DNA of 64,000 nt, from positions 1,211,001 through 1,275,000 of the forward strand of contig NZ_CP102409.1 in the NCBI RefSeq assembly GCF_024628725.1, read 5' to 3'. The notes beneath the pieces are model-generated. The model did no database searches, was not told the DNA's origin, and saw only the letters and a list, made by a program, of their open reading frames with translations. Source of the stretch: Ruegeria sp. YS9 (GTDB taxonomy: Bacteria; Pseudomonadota; Alphaproteobacteria; Rhodobacterales; Rhodobacteraceae). Shown piece after piece: positions 54,497 to 62,985 of this stretch; the stretch's first letter is position 1; each line of letters opens with the position of its first letter. The position numbers and the translations under genes were made by a program.

Positions 54497-56161
54497 CTAG
54501 GCAGCCCAGCCCCACTTGTAGTGATGGTGTTCGAAGGTCACATGCATGTCGGTTCCAACAAGACCCTCTTTCATGTGGCGATAGAGCGAGCGCCAATAGG
54601 GCTGAATGGTAACCCCGTCTTCCTGCAACAGGGCTTCGCCACGCGCCATGACCTCGCGACGCTTGTCCGCGTCGGCAATGGCCAGCGCCTCTTCCAGAAT
54701 GGCGTCAAACTCGGGGCTCGCATAGCCGAACTCGTTCCAGGCTTCGCCCGAACGATAGGCAAGCGCCCAGACCTGCACGCCCAGCGGACGCGGGTTCCAG
54801 TTGGTCGAGCTGAACGGGTACTTGGCCCAGTCGTTCCAGAAGGTATTGCCGGGCAGAACGGTCCGCTTGACCTTGATCCCGGCATCGCGCAGCTGCGCGG
54901 CAACGGCATCTGTGGTGTTGCGACGCCAATCATCGTCGATCGAGATGATCTCGTGCTCGAAATCTCCGAAACCGGCTTCGTCCATCAACGCCTTGGCTGC
55001 TGCGGGATCAACCTTTTGCGGCGGAAGCTCGGCATATTCTGGATGCAGCGGCGCCACGTGATGGTTCTCCGCCGGCGCTCCGCGACCGCCGTAGCCCAGT
55101 TCCAGACAAACTGAATTGTCTACGGCCATCTGAAGGGCCTGCCGGACACGTTTGTCCGCATAAGGCTTTTGCCCGTCGATCTCGGCCAGCTGGTTGGGAC
55201 GAATAACGATGGTCGCGGCGGTCACCACTTCTGACTTCACATAGCCAAGCCCGTCCATCACGTCGATGAATTCACCCACCGATTCATACAGCATGTCGAC
55301 TTCGTCGGATTCCAACGCTGCCAACCAGGCAGAAGGGTCGGTTCCGTAGTCGATGTACTCGATACGGTCCAGGGCAGGGCGGCCGTACACTTCTTCGCCC
55401 CACCAGGTGTGATCCGGGTTGCGAACCAGAACGGCTTTAACGCCAACCTCAAGTTCGTCCATCAGATATGGGCCGGTTCCCACATTGTTCAGCAGGTCAG
55501 TCTCGCTGAACGAGCTGTGAACAATCGCGCCGGGATAATCGGCCATGCCAGGAATAAGAGTGATATCCGGCTTTGGCAGGTTCAGTTTGACCGTGGTTGC
55601 GTCGACGACTTCGATGACACCCTCACCGGCCTGACCGGTTTCCGCGTCAATAAGGGTTGCAAAGCGGCCCGCCATCGAGTTGGTTTCCGAGCTCTTGTCA
55701 CACCAGCGCGCGATGTTGCGGGCAACGTCGTCAGCCGTGAAATCGTCGCCATTGTTCCACTTGACGCCCGGACGAACATTCAGAGTGTAAACGGTCGCGT
55801 CGTCGTTGACTTCCCAGCTTTCCAGCAGCATGCCACGGAACGATCCGTCCGAGTTGTACTCGACCAGATATTCCAGCGTGCCGCGCGTCACGTTTGCGAT
55901 CTGCGACCAGTCATAAGTTCTGGGATCTTTGAGGGCGCGGACTTCCTGCTGCACACGCAGCGTGCCGCCTTCCTGCTTTGCTGTTTCGGCCAAAGCAGGT
56001 GTCGGCAATCCGATCATGCCATAGGCCGCTGCGGCAGTAACCCCAAGACTGGTTGCGCGTGTCATGAATTCCCTTCGGCTTAGCTTGCCGTCGCGGTATT
56101 CCTGAGCGTGCATCGCTGCCGCCCAGTGCACCTTGTCTTTGGTGGATTCGGTATTCGTCAT
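54497..56161 (-). CDS. ABC importer substrate-binding protein, SBP_bac_5 family
   Basis: The 554-residue periplasmic protein has an unusually late Tat signal ([15 protein letters not shown], residues about 27-42) with cleavage near TPALAET. An SBP_bac_5 body follows, containing [39 protein letters not shown] and [17 protein letters not shown]. It binds dipeptides, oligopeptides or related compounds. It is first in the operon and probably the most highly expressed gene. The 354-bp upstream gap is its promoter region. Confidence 0.95.
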   Translation of the reverse strand: MTNTESTKDKVHWAAAMHAQEYRDGKLSRREFMTRATSLGVTAAAAYGMIGLPTPALAETAKQEGGTLRVQQEVRALKDPRTYDWSQIANVTRGTLEYLVEYNSDGSFRGMLLESWEVNDDATVYTLNVRPGVKWNNGDDFTADDVARNIARWCDKSSETNSMAGRFATLIDAETGQAGEGVIEVVDATTVKLNLPKPDITLIPGMADYPGAIVHSSFSETDLLNNVGTGPYLMDELEVGVKAVLVRNPDHTWWGEEVYGRPALDRIEYIDYGTDPSAWLAALESDEVDMLYESVGEFIDVMDGLGYVKSEVVTAATIVIRPNQLAEIDGQKPYADKRVRQALQMAVDNSVCLELGYGGRGAPAENHHVAPLHPEYAELPPQKVDPAAAKALMDEAGFGDFEHEIISIDDDWRRNTTDAVAAQLRDAGIKVKRTVLPGNTFWNDWAKYPFSSTNWNPRPLGVQVWALAYRSGEAWNEFGYASPEFDAILEEALAIADADKRREVMARGEALLQEDGVTIQPYWRSLYRHMKEGLVGTDMHVTFEHHHYKWGWAA

Positions 56162-56515
56162 GGATGTCTCCCTGTGACACTGATTTTGTTGATTGATTAT
56201 GGCTCTACGCGACCCGGATTTTCACGGTCGCCAGAGCGAAGGATTTCGTTTTTTGGACTCTGGTCATCCCCATGTCGTTATTCGGCACCAGATTTCTGAT
56301 AAGGTCAATGTTCGAAATCGTCATAAGTAGTACAAAAACGACATTCGCGATCTGTTGAAGTCGTTGAGACGCATTTCTTCAGGCCGTCCAAAACGATGCC
56401 GACTTCCCCATTCTTTTCCCGGTTTGTTAAGGGAAACCGCAGCAAATCATTAAGTTCTCTTAAGCTTTGAGACTTGGCGGGCGCCTTGTTCGTGCAACGT
56501 CAGACGTGCCGGGTA
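56162..56515. other. 354-bp promoter region upstream of the binding-protein gene
   Basis: No gene is apparent. The part next to the binding-protein start is AT-richer than coding DNA and should hold its promoter. At the miaA end there is a TTAAG-TTCT-CTTAA dyad (near 56451-56464). No terminator is clear for miaA, which ends at 56516. Confidence 0.5.
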
Positions 56516-57409
56516 TCACACAGAGGGATCGACGTGATTCCAGGCCTTCATACGGGCGCGGAACCAGGTGCGCTGACGCTTGGCGAATTGCCGCGTCGCA
56601 ATGGTTGCGCGCTCTCGCGCCTGATCCAAAGTCATCGTGCCGTCCAGATATGCCCTGAGTTCCGGCACGCCTATGGCCTTGCAGGCCGGAAGGGTGGGAT
56701 CGAACCGGTCCTGCATGGCGCGCACTTCCTCGATCGCGCCCTGTTCCAGCATCTGGTCAAAGCGGCGTTCTATCCTGTTCAGCAGCCACGTTTTATCAAC
56801 GTCAAAAACGATCGGTAGGGAATCGCTCAGCCGAAGTTCCGGTGGCGGCGTTTCGGCCTGCCAGGACAACAGGCTGCGACCTGTGGCGCGCTGCACTTCC
56901 CAGGCGCGTTGCACGCGGGCACGGTTCTGCGTGTCCAGCTTTGCAAGCGTCTCGCCATCGACCCCCTCCAGAAGGTCTGCCATGGGCATCTGATCCGCCT
57001 CGGCTCGAACCGCCTGTGGAGTCGCTGGAATCTGCGCCATGCCTTCGGTCAGGGCCGAAAAATACAGGCCCGTCCCACCGACAATGATCGGGCGCTGGTG
57101 CCCTTTCAGCAGAGGCAGGACCTCGCGCAGCCAATGGCCAGTGGAATAATCCTGATCATAGGCGACATGTCCGTACAGCAGATGTGGCGCGCGGGCTTCT
57201 TCCTGGGCGGATGGCCTGGCCGAGATGACGCGCCAGCAGTCATAAACCTGGCTTGCATCCGCGTTGACGATAACCCCGCCATGCCGTTCGGCAATCTCCA
57301 GCGCCAGCGCTGATTTTCCCGATGCCGTAGGCCCCGCAATCAGGACTGGCTTGTCGTCGGGAATTGGAGGCTGTTGCCGAAAAAGCAGGTCTGTTGATCT
57401 CCGGGTCAT
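56516..57409 (-). CDS. miaA: tRNA dimethylallyltransferase
   Basis: MiaA adds a dimethylallyl group to A37 of tRNAs reading U-starting codons. The 297-residue protein has the P-loop [10 protein letters not shown] near 27-36. It also has [21 protein letters not shown], the segment [14 protein letters not shown] and C-terminal [17 protein letters not shown]. It is divergent from pyrH with a 97-bp gap. The lack of hfq nearby is normal in this group. Confidence 0.95.
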   Translation of the reverse strand: MTRRSTDLLFRQQPPIPDDKPVLIAGPTASGKSALALEIAERHGGVIVNADASQVYDCWRVISARPSAQEEARAPHLLYGHVAYDQDYSTGHWLREVLPLLKGHQRPIIVGGTGLYFSALTEGMAQIPATPQAVRAEADQMPMADLLEGVDGETLAKLDTQNRARVQRAWEVQRATGRSLLSWQAETPPPELRLSDSLPIVFDVDKTWLLNRIERRFDQMLEQGAIEEVRAMQDRFDPTLPACKAIGVPELRAYLDGTMTLDQARERATIATRQFAKRQRTWFRARMKAWNHVDPSV

Positions 57410-57506
57410 GCGCGGTTGCCTCTATCCTCACCAACCGCATTGAACCTGCGGAGCTTTTGCTTCATTTTGCGCCGGAAATTAACCCCGTGCCAGCCCGGAG
57501 CGCAAC

Positions 57507-58259
57507 ATGAGCCTTTCCCCTTCTTCTGAAACAGCCGAGACCCCGAAAACAACGTACAAACGGGTCATGTTGAAAATCTCAGGTGAGGCGTTGATGGGGG
57601 ATCAGGGATTCGGTCTGCACCCGCCAACCGTTCAACGCATCGCGCAAGAAGTGAAATCGGTTCACGATCTGGGCGTCGAGATATGCATGGTCATCGGCGG
57701 CGGCAACATTTTTCGGGGCCTGAGCGGTTCAGCCCAGGGCATGGAGCGGACCACGGCCGATTACATGGGCATGTTGGCCACGGTGATGAACGCGCTGGGG
57801 ATGCAATCTGCACTGGAAGAGATCGGAGTGTTCACCCGCGTGATCTCGGCCATTCGCATGGACGAGGTGTGCGAACCCTATATCCGCCGCCGGGCTGTTC
57901 GGCACCTCGAAAAAAAGCGGGTCTGTATTTTCGCCGCCGGTACTGGCAACCCGTATTTCACGACAGACACCGCAGCCACCCTGCGCGCCAACGAAATGGC
58001 GTGCGAGGCGATCTTCATGGGCAAGAACGGAGTGGATGGGGTGTATGACAAAGACCCTGCGGAACATGCTGACGCCGTGCGATATGATACCGTGACCTAT
58101 GATGACGTGCTGGCCAAACGGTTGCGTGTCATGGATGCTTCGGCCATCGCACTGGCGCGCGACAACAATCTGCCCCTGATCGTCTTCGGACTTGATGAGC
58201 CCGGCGGCTTCCGCGGAATTCTCGCGGGCGAGGGGACCTATACCAAGGTTCAGGGGTGA
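57507..58259 (+). CDS. pyrH: UMP kinase
   Basis: PyrH phosphorylates UMP to UDP. The 250-residue protein has the family start [28 protein letters not shown] and [20 protein letters not shown], with [19 protein letters not shown] near the middle. A terminator follows; frr, which often follows pyrH, is not here. Confidence 0.96.
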   Translation: MSLSPSSETAETPKTTYKRVMLKISGEALMGDQGFGLHPPTVQRIAQEVKSVHDLGVEICMVIGGGNIFRGLSGSAQGMERTTADYMGMLATVMNALGMQSALEEIGVFTRVISAIRMDEVCEPYIRRRAVRHLEKKRVCIFAAGTGNPYFTTDTAATLRANEMACEAIFMGKNGVDGVYDKDPAEHADAVRYDTVTYDDVLAKRLRVMDASAIALARDNNLPLIVFGLDEPGGFRGILAGEGTYTKVQG

Positions 58260-58295
58260 GGTCTGCGTAAGCGTCCGACAACTCTGCAAGCTTTC

Positions 58296-58323
58296 AAAGC
58301 CCCGGCATCGCGCCGGGGCTTTT
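58296..58323 (+). terminator. Intrinsic terminator of pyrH
   Basis: AAAGCCCCGGC and GCCGGGGCTTT form an 11-bp stem with a 5-base loop, followed by one more T. It lies 36 bp after the pyrH stop. The remaining 200 bp up to 58523 show no gene. Confidence 0.9.
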
Positions 58324-58523
58324 GCGTTTTGCTTTCGCTTGACGGTTGTGGGCGGCCCTGTCTAAGTATCGGTGTCCTTCCAAGGCGAAGGGCTGCCCCG
58401 TGTTTCGTCGGCCAAAGGCCCAAGCACAGGCTGGGCTGGAAGACCTGCCATGATTTCTGAGGTGTCCGGAAACATGCGCGGGCATCTCATTGATCTGACT
58501 GCACAAATAAGGAGCAATGAGGC

Positions 58524-59750
58524 ATGAGCTCTCTGGATATCGATTTCGTTCGGGCGCAATTCCCGGCCTTTTCCGAACCCAGCCTTCAGGGCCAGGCGTT
58601 TTTCGAGAACGCGGGTGGGTCTTACACCTGCAAACCGGTGATCGACCGGCTGACGCGGTTCTACACGCAGCGCAAAGTTCAGCCCTACGCCCCATATGAG
58701 GCCAGCCTCCTTGCGGGCGCCGAAATGGACGAAGCGCGTGCGCGCATGGCCGCCATTCTGGGCGTAGACACGGATGAGCTGAGTTTTGGCCCCTCAACCA
58801 CCCAGAACACCTATGTCCTGGCGCAGGCGTTCCGGCAATGGATGAAGCCCGGCGAGGCAATCGTCGTGACCAATCAGGATCACGAAGCCAACTCTGGCCC
58901 ATGGCGCCGTCTGGCTGAGGCCGGGATAGAGGTGAGGGAATGGCAGATTGATCCGGAAACCGGGGCGCTGAACCCTCAGGATCTTGAAAACATGCTGGAC
59001 GAAAAAGTGCGTCTGGTCTGTTTCCCGCATTGCTCTAATGTGGTTGGTGAGATCAATCCGGTCACCGAGATCACTGCCATTGCGCATGCGGCGGGTGCGT
59101 TTGTCTGCGTTGATGGCGTATCCTACGCCCCGCACGGATTTCCGAATGTTGGCGATTTGGGGCCGGATATCTATTTGTTTTCAGCGTACAAGACCTATGG
59201 CCCGCATCAGGGGTGCATGGTCATCCGCCGCACATTGGGAGAGTTGTTGCCCAACCAGGCGCATTATTTCAACGGCGATGTCCTGTATAAACGATTTACC
59301 CCCGCTGGCCCCGATCACGCGCAGATTGCGGCCAGTGCAGGTATGGCGGACTATGTTGAGATGCTTTGCGCCCACCACGGCGGGCCCGACACGGGCGCGG
59401 CAGAACAGGGCGTATTTGCCCACGATCTGATGCGTTCGCACGAAGTGTCGTTGCTGCAACCGGTTCTGGATGCGGTAAAGGATCGAAACGCGGTGCGTCT
59501 GATCGGTCCTTCCGACGCCAGCCGGCGCGCACCCACCGTTGCGCTTTCGTTGAACCGTCCGGCTGAACCGGTTGCGGCGGAACTGGCGCAATATGGTGTC
59601 ATGGCAGGTGGCGGAGATTTCTATGCGGTGCGCCCCTTGCGGGCGATGGGCGTTGATCCGGCGCAAGGTGTTTTGCGTGTCAGCTTCACCCATTACACCA
59701 CACAGCAGGAAATTGATCAGCTTCTAGAGGCTCTTGAGCGCGTTTTGTGA
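58524..59750 (+). CDS. Class V aminotransferase, cysteine-desulfurase-like
   Basis: The 408-residue PLP enzyme has the start typical of the cysteine-desulfurase-like TIGR01976 family (FVRAQFPAFSEP, FFENAGGSYTCKPV). The PLP-contact segment TNQDHEANSGPWRRL and Schiff-base lysine in LFSAYKTYGPHQG are present. The GGDFYAVRPL region near the C-terminus also fits. The active-site Cys loop typical of IscS/SufS is not evident, so cysteine desulfuration is not assured. It is followed by photolyase in the same direction (49-bp gap). Confidence 0.87.
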   Translation: MSSLDIDFVRAQFPAFSEPSLQGQAFFENAGGSYTCKPVIDRLTRFYTQRKVQPYAPYEASLLAGAEMDEARARMAAILGVDTDELSFGPSTTQNTYVLAQAFRQWMKPGEAIVVTNQDHEANSGPWRRLAEAGIEVREWQIDPETGALNPQDLENMLDEKVRLVCFPHCSNVVGEINPVTEITAIAHAAGAFVCVDGVSYAPHGFPNVGDLGPDIYLFSAYKTYGPHQGCMVIRRTLGELLPNQAHYFNGDVLYKRFTPAGPDHAQIAASAGMADYVEMLCAHHGGPDTGAAEQGVFAHDLMRSHEVSLLQPVLDAVKDRNAVRLIGPSDASRRAPTVALSLNRPAEPVAAELAQYGVMAGGGDFYAVRPLRAMGVDPAQGVLRVSFTHYTTQQEIDQLLEALERVL

Positions 59751-59757
59751 TCCACTA

Positions 59758-59793
59758 CCCTTGAGGGTGCGTAGAACCTAAAAAACTCAAGGG
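59758..59793 (+). promoter_or_regulatory. Inverted repeat that would sequester the photolyase ribosome site
   Basis: CCCTTGAG at 59758-59765 pairs perfectly with CTCAAGGG at 59786-59793, with a 20-base loop. The 3' arm contains the AAGGG Shine-Dalgarno sequence 6 bp before the photolyase GTG. If it folds in mRNA it would hide the ribosome site, so translation could depend on opening by temperature, a protein or a coupled ribosome. Confidence 0.45.
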
Positions 59794-59799
59794 CGGATT

Positions 59800-61224
59800 G
59801 TGGTGCAAGAGCAGGCTCCGATCATTATGTGGTTTCGACGGGATTTACGTCTGTCGGATCACCCCGCGTTGACCGCGGCGGTCGAAAGTGGCCGTCCGGT
59901 TATACCGCTTTTTATCCATGACGATATTGTCGACCAGATGAGGGCCGCGCCAAAGTGGCGTTTGGGCTTGGGTTTGGAGGCATTCAAAGCGTCACTGGCC
60001 AATATGGGCAGTCGACTGATCCTCCGACGCGGTGATGCGCTTGAACAGTTGCAGCAGGTCATGGCCGAGACCGGCGCAACCTCAGTCTTCTGGTCCCGCG
60101 CTTACGATCCTGCCTCGATTGAACGCGACAAGAAGATCAAGTCTGTACTTGCAAAAAAAGGCGTGACTGCAAAGTCGTTTTCCGGGCATCTGCTTTTTGA
60201 ACCCTGGACTGTTGCTACCAAATCGGGTCATCCGTTTCGGGTTTTCACACCCATGTGGCGTGCGGTTCAGGGTCGGGAAGTACAACTTCCTGACGCGCCA
60301 GTTACTGCGCTTAAGGCACCTGTGTCGTGGCCTGCTTCTGACGGCTTGAGCGATTGTCGGTTGGGGGGTGCAATGAACAGGGGAGCGAGGGTCGTGCGCC
60401 CTCATGTGCAACCTGGCGAGCGGGCCGCTCTGGATCATCTGGAAGAGTTTCTCGACCGGATCGTTCAATACTCCGATCTTCGGGACAGGCTTGATCAGGA
60501 TGGGACCTCCAACCTGTCAGAGTACCTCTCTTTGGGTGAGATCGGGCCACGCACCGTCTGGCACGTGATCCAGCGGGCCGCGTTGACCGGAACACGGGGA
60601 ACCGACGCCTTTTTGCGCCAACTTGTCTGGCGTGAGTTCGCTTATCATCTCATGTTCCACACGCCCCAACTGGTGACATCCAACTGGAAGCCAGAATGGG
60701 ACAGTTTTCCGTGGAATACCGATCCGGACCATCCCGAAGTCACTGCCTGGCGGCAGGCCAGAACCGGAATCCCCGTTGTCGATGCCGGGCTGCGGCAAAT
60801 GTATGTGACGGGTCGGATGCACAACCGGGCGCGGATGATCGTCGCAAGCTATCTGACCAAGCATCTGATGACTCATTGGAAAATAGGGATGGAGTGGTTC
60901 GAGGATTGCCTGATCGACTGGGATCCGGCCTGCAACGCGATGGGCTGGCAGTGGGTCGCTGGCTCGGGGCCCGATGCATCCCCGTTTTTCCGGATTTTCA
61001 ATCCACAGACACAAGCAGAGAAATTCGATCCAGACGGGGTGTTTGTGCGCCACTGGATCGCTGAAGGCCAAACCGAACCCGGCAAAACCGCCCTGTCTTA
61101 TTTTGATGCCGTCCCGCGATCATGGGGTCTGCGCCCGGATGCGGATTACCCCAAGCCGATCGTCGGATTGTCCGAAGGTCGGACCCGCGCCTTACGCGCA
61201 TATGAAAGCCGAAAACCCCACTAA
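59800..61224 (+). CDS. phrB: Deoxyribodipyrimidine photolyase
   Basis: The 474-residue protein is a class I CPD photolyase or cryptochrome. Its N-terminal antenna domain begins IIMWFRRDLRLSDHPALTAA. The C-terminal FAD-binding half contains WREFAYHLMFH, MHNRARMIVASYLTKHLMTHW and DCLIDWDPACNAMGWQWVAG, with the Trp cluster for electron transfer. It repairs cyclobutane dimers using blue light. The start is GTG at 59800 or 59803. It sits 49 bp after the desulfurase-like gene and is followed by cfa. Confidence 0.95.
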   Translation: MVQEQAPIIMWFRRDLRLSDHPALTAAVESGRPVIPLFIHDDIVDQMRAAPKWRLGLGLEAFKASLANMGSRLILRRGDALEQLQQVMAETGATSVFWSRAYDPASIERDKKIKSVLAKKGVTAKSFSGHLLFEPWTVATKSGHPFRVFTPMWRAVQGREVQLPDAPVTALKAPVSWPASDGLSDCRLGGAMNRGARVVRPHVQPGERAALDHLEEFLDRIVQYSDLRDRLDQDGTSNLSEYLSLGEIGPRTVWHVIQRAALTGTRGTDAFLRQLVWREFAYHLMFHTPQLVTSNWKPEWDSFPWNTDPDHPEVTAWRQARTGIPVVDAGLRQMYVTGRMHNRARMIVASYLTKHLMTHWKIGMEWFEDCLIDWDPACNAMGWQWVAGSGPDASPFFRIFNPQTQAEKFDPDGVFVRHWIAEGQTEPGKTALSYFDAVPRSWGLRPDADYPKPIVGLSEGRTRALRAYESRKPH

Positions 61225-61293
61225 GGAACTGAAAACTTGCCAGAAACAATTTCGCCGCCTAGCTTTGTACACGTACCGCAGAGGGGAGAGCGG

Positions 61294-62502
61294 ATGATCC
61301 TGACGACGACCGAAGGGCAGAAAAAACTGCCCAGATATTTCGCCCAAGTCTTCAAAATGTTGAACCGGATGGATTCCGGGCGACTGGATATCAAACTGCC
61401 CGATGGTCGCACGTTTCGCGCAGAAGCCGCAAAACCCGGACCGGTTGCGCAGGTCGATATTCACGACGACGATGTCTTTGCGCGCCTGATCCGCGAAGGC
61501 GAACTGGGTTTTTCCGATGCGTATCTGGACGGGCATTGGAGTACGCCTGATCTGCGGTCTTTCATGGATCTTGTGCATCTTGGAACCGAGACTGTTTATG
61601 ACGGGTTTACGGGCCAGTTTCTTGTTCAGGCCTATGAAAGGCTGCGGTTCTGGCTGCACCGAAACAACAGGGCGCAAGCCAAGAAGAACATCTCGTATCA
61701 CTATGATCTGGGTAATGATTTTTACAGCTCGTGGCTGGACGAGACGATGACCTATTCCAGTGCGATATTTGAAACCGGGCAGGAAAGCCTCGAGAATGCG
61801 CAGACAGCCAAATACGCCAGTCTTGTGGATGAGATGGGTGCAAAACCGGGGGATCATGTTCTGGAGATCGGATGTGGCTGGGGCGGTTTCGCGGAATATG
61901 CCGCAAAGGAACGGGGTTTGCGTGTCACCGGCCTGACCATCAGTCAGGAGCAATTCAAGTACGCCAAGGAACGTATTGAAAAGGCCGGATTATCGGATCG
62001 AGTCGAGTTCAAGCTGCAAGACTATCGGGATGAACGCGGGGTCTATGACGGCATAGCGTCCATCGAGATGTTTGAGGCGGTGGGTCAAAAATACTGGCCG
62101 GTCTATTTCGAAACCGTTCGTGAACGGTTGAAGCCTGGCGCTCAGGCGACCTTGCAAATCATAACGGTGGGTGATCACCGCTGGGATTTTTACAAGAACG
62201 GCGTTGATTTCATTCAGAAATACATCTTTCCGGGTGGGATGCTTCCGTCACCGACTATCTTGCGTCAGCAGATAGATCAGGCCGGATTGCAGGTTGTACG
62301 CTCGAAAGAATTCGGGAAAAGCTATGACCTGACCCTGCGACGCTGGTATGAAACGTTCAACGACAAATGGGATCAGATCTCGGACATGGGGTTTGATGAG
62401 CGTTTCCGCCGCATGTGGAATTATTATTTGACTGCATGCGGTGCGGCCTTTGACACGGGCAATTGCGATGTGACACAGATCACAATAGCAAAACCAAGTT
62501 AA
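61294..62502 (+). CDS. cfa: Cyclopropane-fatty-acyl-phospholipid synthase
   Basis: The enzyme methylenates unsaturated acyl chains of membrane phospholipids with S-adenosylmethionine. I start at ATG 61294 because GGGGAGAG lies just upstream; a TTG at 61237 would add 19 residues. The 402-residue protein has FSDAYLDGHWSTPDL, SAM motif I VLEIGCGWGGFAEYAA, ISYHYDLGNDFYSSWLD and SIEMFEAVGQKYW. It follows phrB by 69 bp and precedes trgA by 15 bp. Relatives in this group include mycolic-type methyltransferases, so the exact acyl product is inferred. Confidence 0.93.
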   Translation: MILTTTEGQKKLPRYFAQVFKMLNRMDSGRLDIKLPDGRTFRAEAAKPGPVAQVDIHDDDVFARLIREGELGFSDAYLDGHWSTPDLRSFMDLVHLGTETVYDGFTGQFLVQAYERLRFWLHRNNRAQAKKNISYHYDLGNDFYSSWLDETMTYSSAIFETGQESLENAQTAKYASLVDEMGAKPGDHVLEIGCGWGGFAEYAAKERGLRVTGLTISQEQFKYAKERIEKAGLSDRVEFKLQDYRDERGVYDGIASIEMFEAVGQKYWPVYFETVRERLKPGAQATLQIITVGDHRWDFYKNGVDFIQKYIFPGGMLPSPTILRQQIDQAGLQVVRSKEFGKSYDLTLRRWYETFNDKWDQISDMGFDERFRRMWNYYLTACGAAFDTGNCDVTQITIAKPS

Positions 62503-62517
62503 CCCACGGACCGTCAC

Positions 62518-62958
62518 ATGCCCACTGCCTCGCGTCTCGTAGCCGCTGTTTGTCTCATCGTGCTGGCCTTTCTTGTTTCAAGCATGGTTATCGAAAACGG
62601 CGAAGAGGGTAAGGACTATGGTTACTTCACCTATGTGAACATGGCTCTTGGTGCGATCTGTGGTTGGAAAATCATGGGCAAGCGCGCCGGGCGCGGCTGG
62701 ACCGCGGGCATAAACAATGGCCTGACCGGCGTTGCCTCGCTGATATTCTGGGCACTGTTCGTGCAGGGGTGCTACCGCATGTTCGACCTTGCGATGCGCA
62801 ATCGTTATGGTGGCCCGTTCGAAGCTGTGATGGCCATCTTTTCGATTGGAATCGATTATGGCAAGCAGCTGATCTATCCCGAAATTCTGGTTACGCTTGC
62901 TATTGGCGCCGTTGTCGCCGGTCTGGCCACGGAACAGGCCAGCCGCAAATGGCGCTGA
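62518..62958 (+). CDS. trgA: TrgA-family membrane protein
   Basis: The 146-residue protein has four predicted helices (about 5-25, 40-58, 67-90, 120-140) and matches TrgA of Rhodobacter, part of a locus for tellurite tolerance. Segments are FLVSSMVIENGEEGKDYGYF and AICGWKIMGKRAGRGWTAGI. Its biochemical role is unknown. It lies 15 bp after cfa and 27 bp before a trgB homologue, the known trgA-trgB order. Confidence 0.85.
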   Translation: MPTASRLVAAVCLIVLAFLVSSMVIENGEEGKDYGYFTYVNMALGAICGWKIMGKRAGRGWTAGINNGLTGVASLIFWALFVQGCYRMFDLAMRNRYGGPFEAVMAIFSIGIDYGKQLIYPEILVTLAIGAVVAGLATEQASRKWR

Positions 62959-62985
62959 ACCGTTTCGTCACAAGAGAGATTGAAT

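Noticed and set aside
56451..56464. TTAA-N6-TTAA near miaA as a CtrA site
   Set aside because: Again a 6-base spacer; better described as a small dyad with no known role.
58294..58902. A 202-codon minus-strand frame after pyrH
   Set aside because: It begins inside the pyrH terminator region and overlaps the desulfurase-like gene antisense. The translation is Arg/Pro-rich and unlike a protein family.
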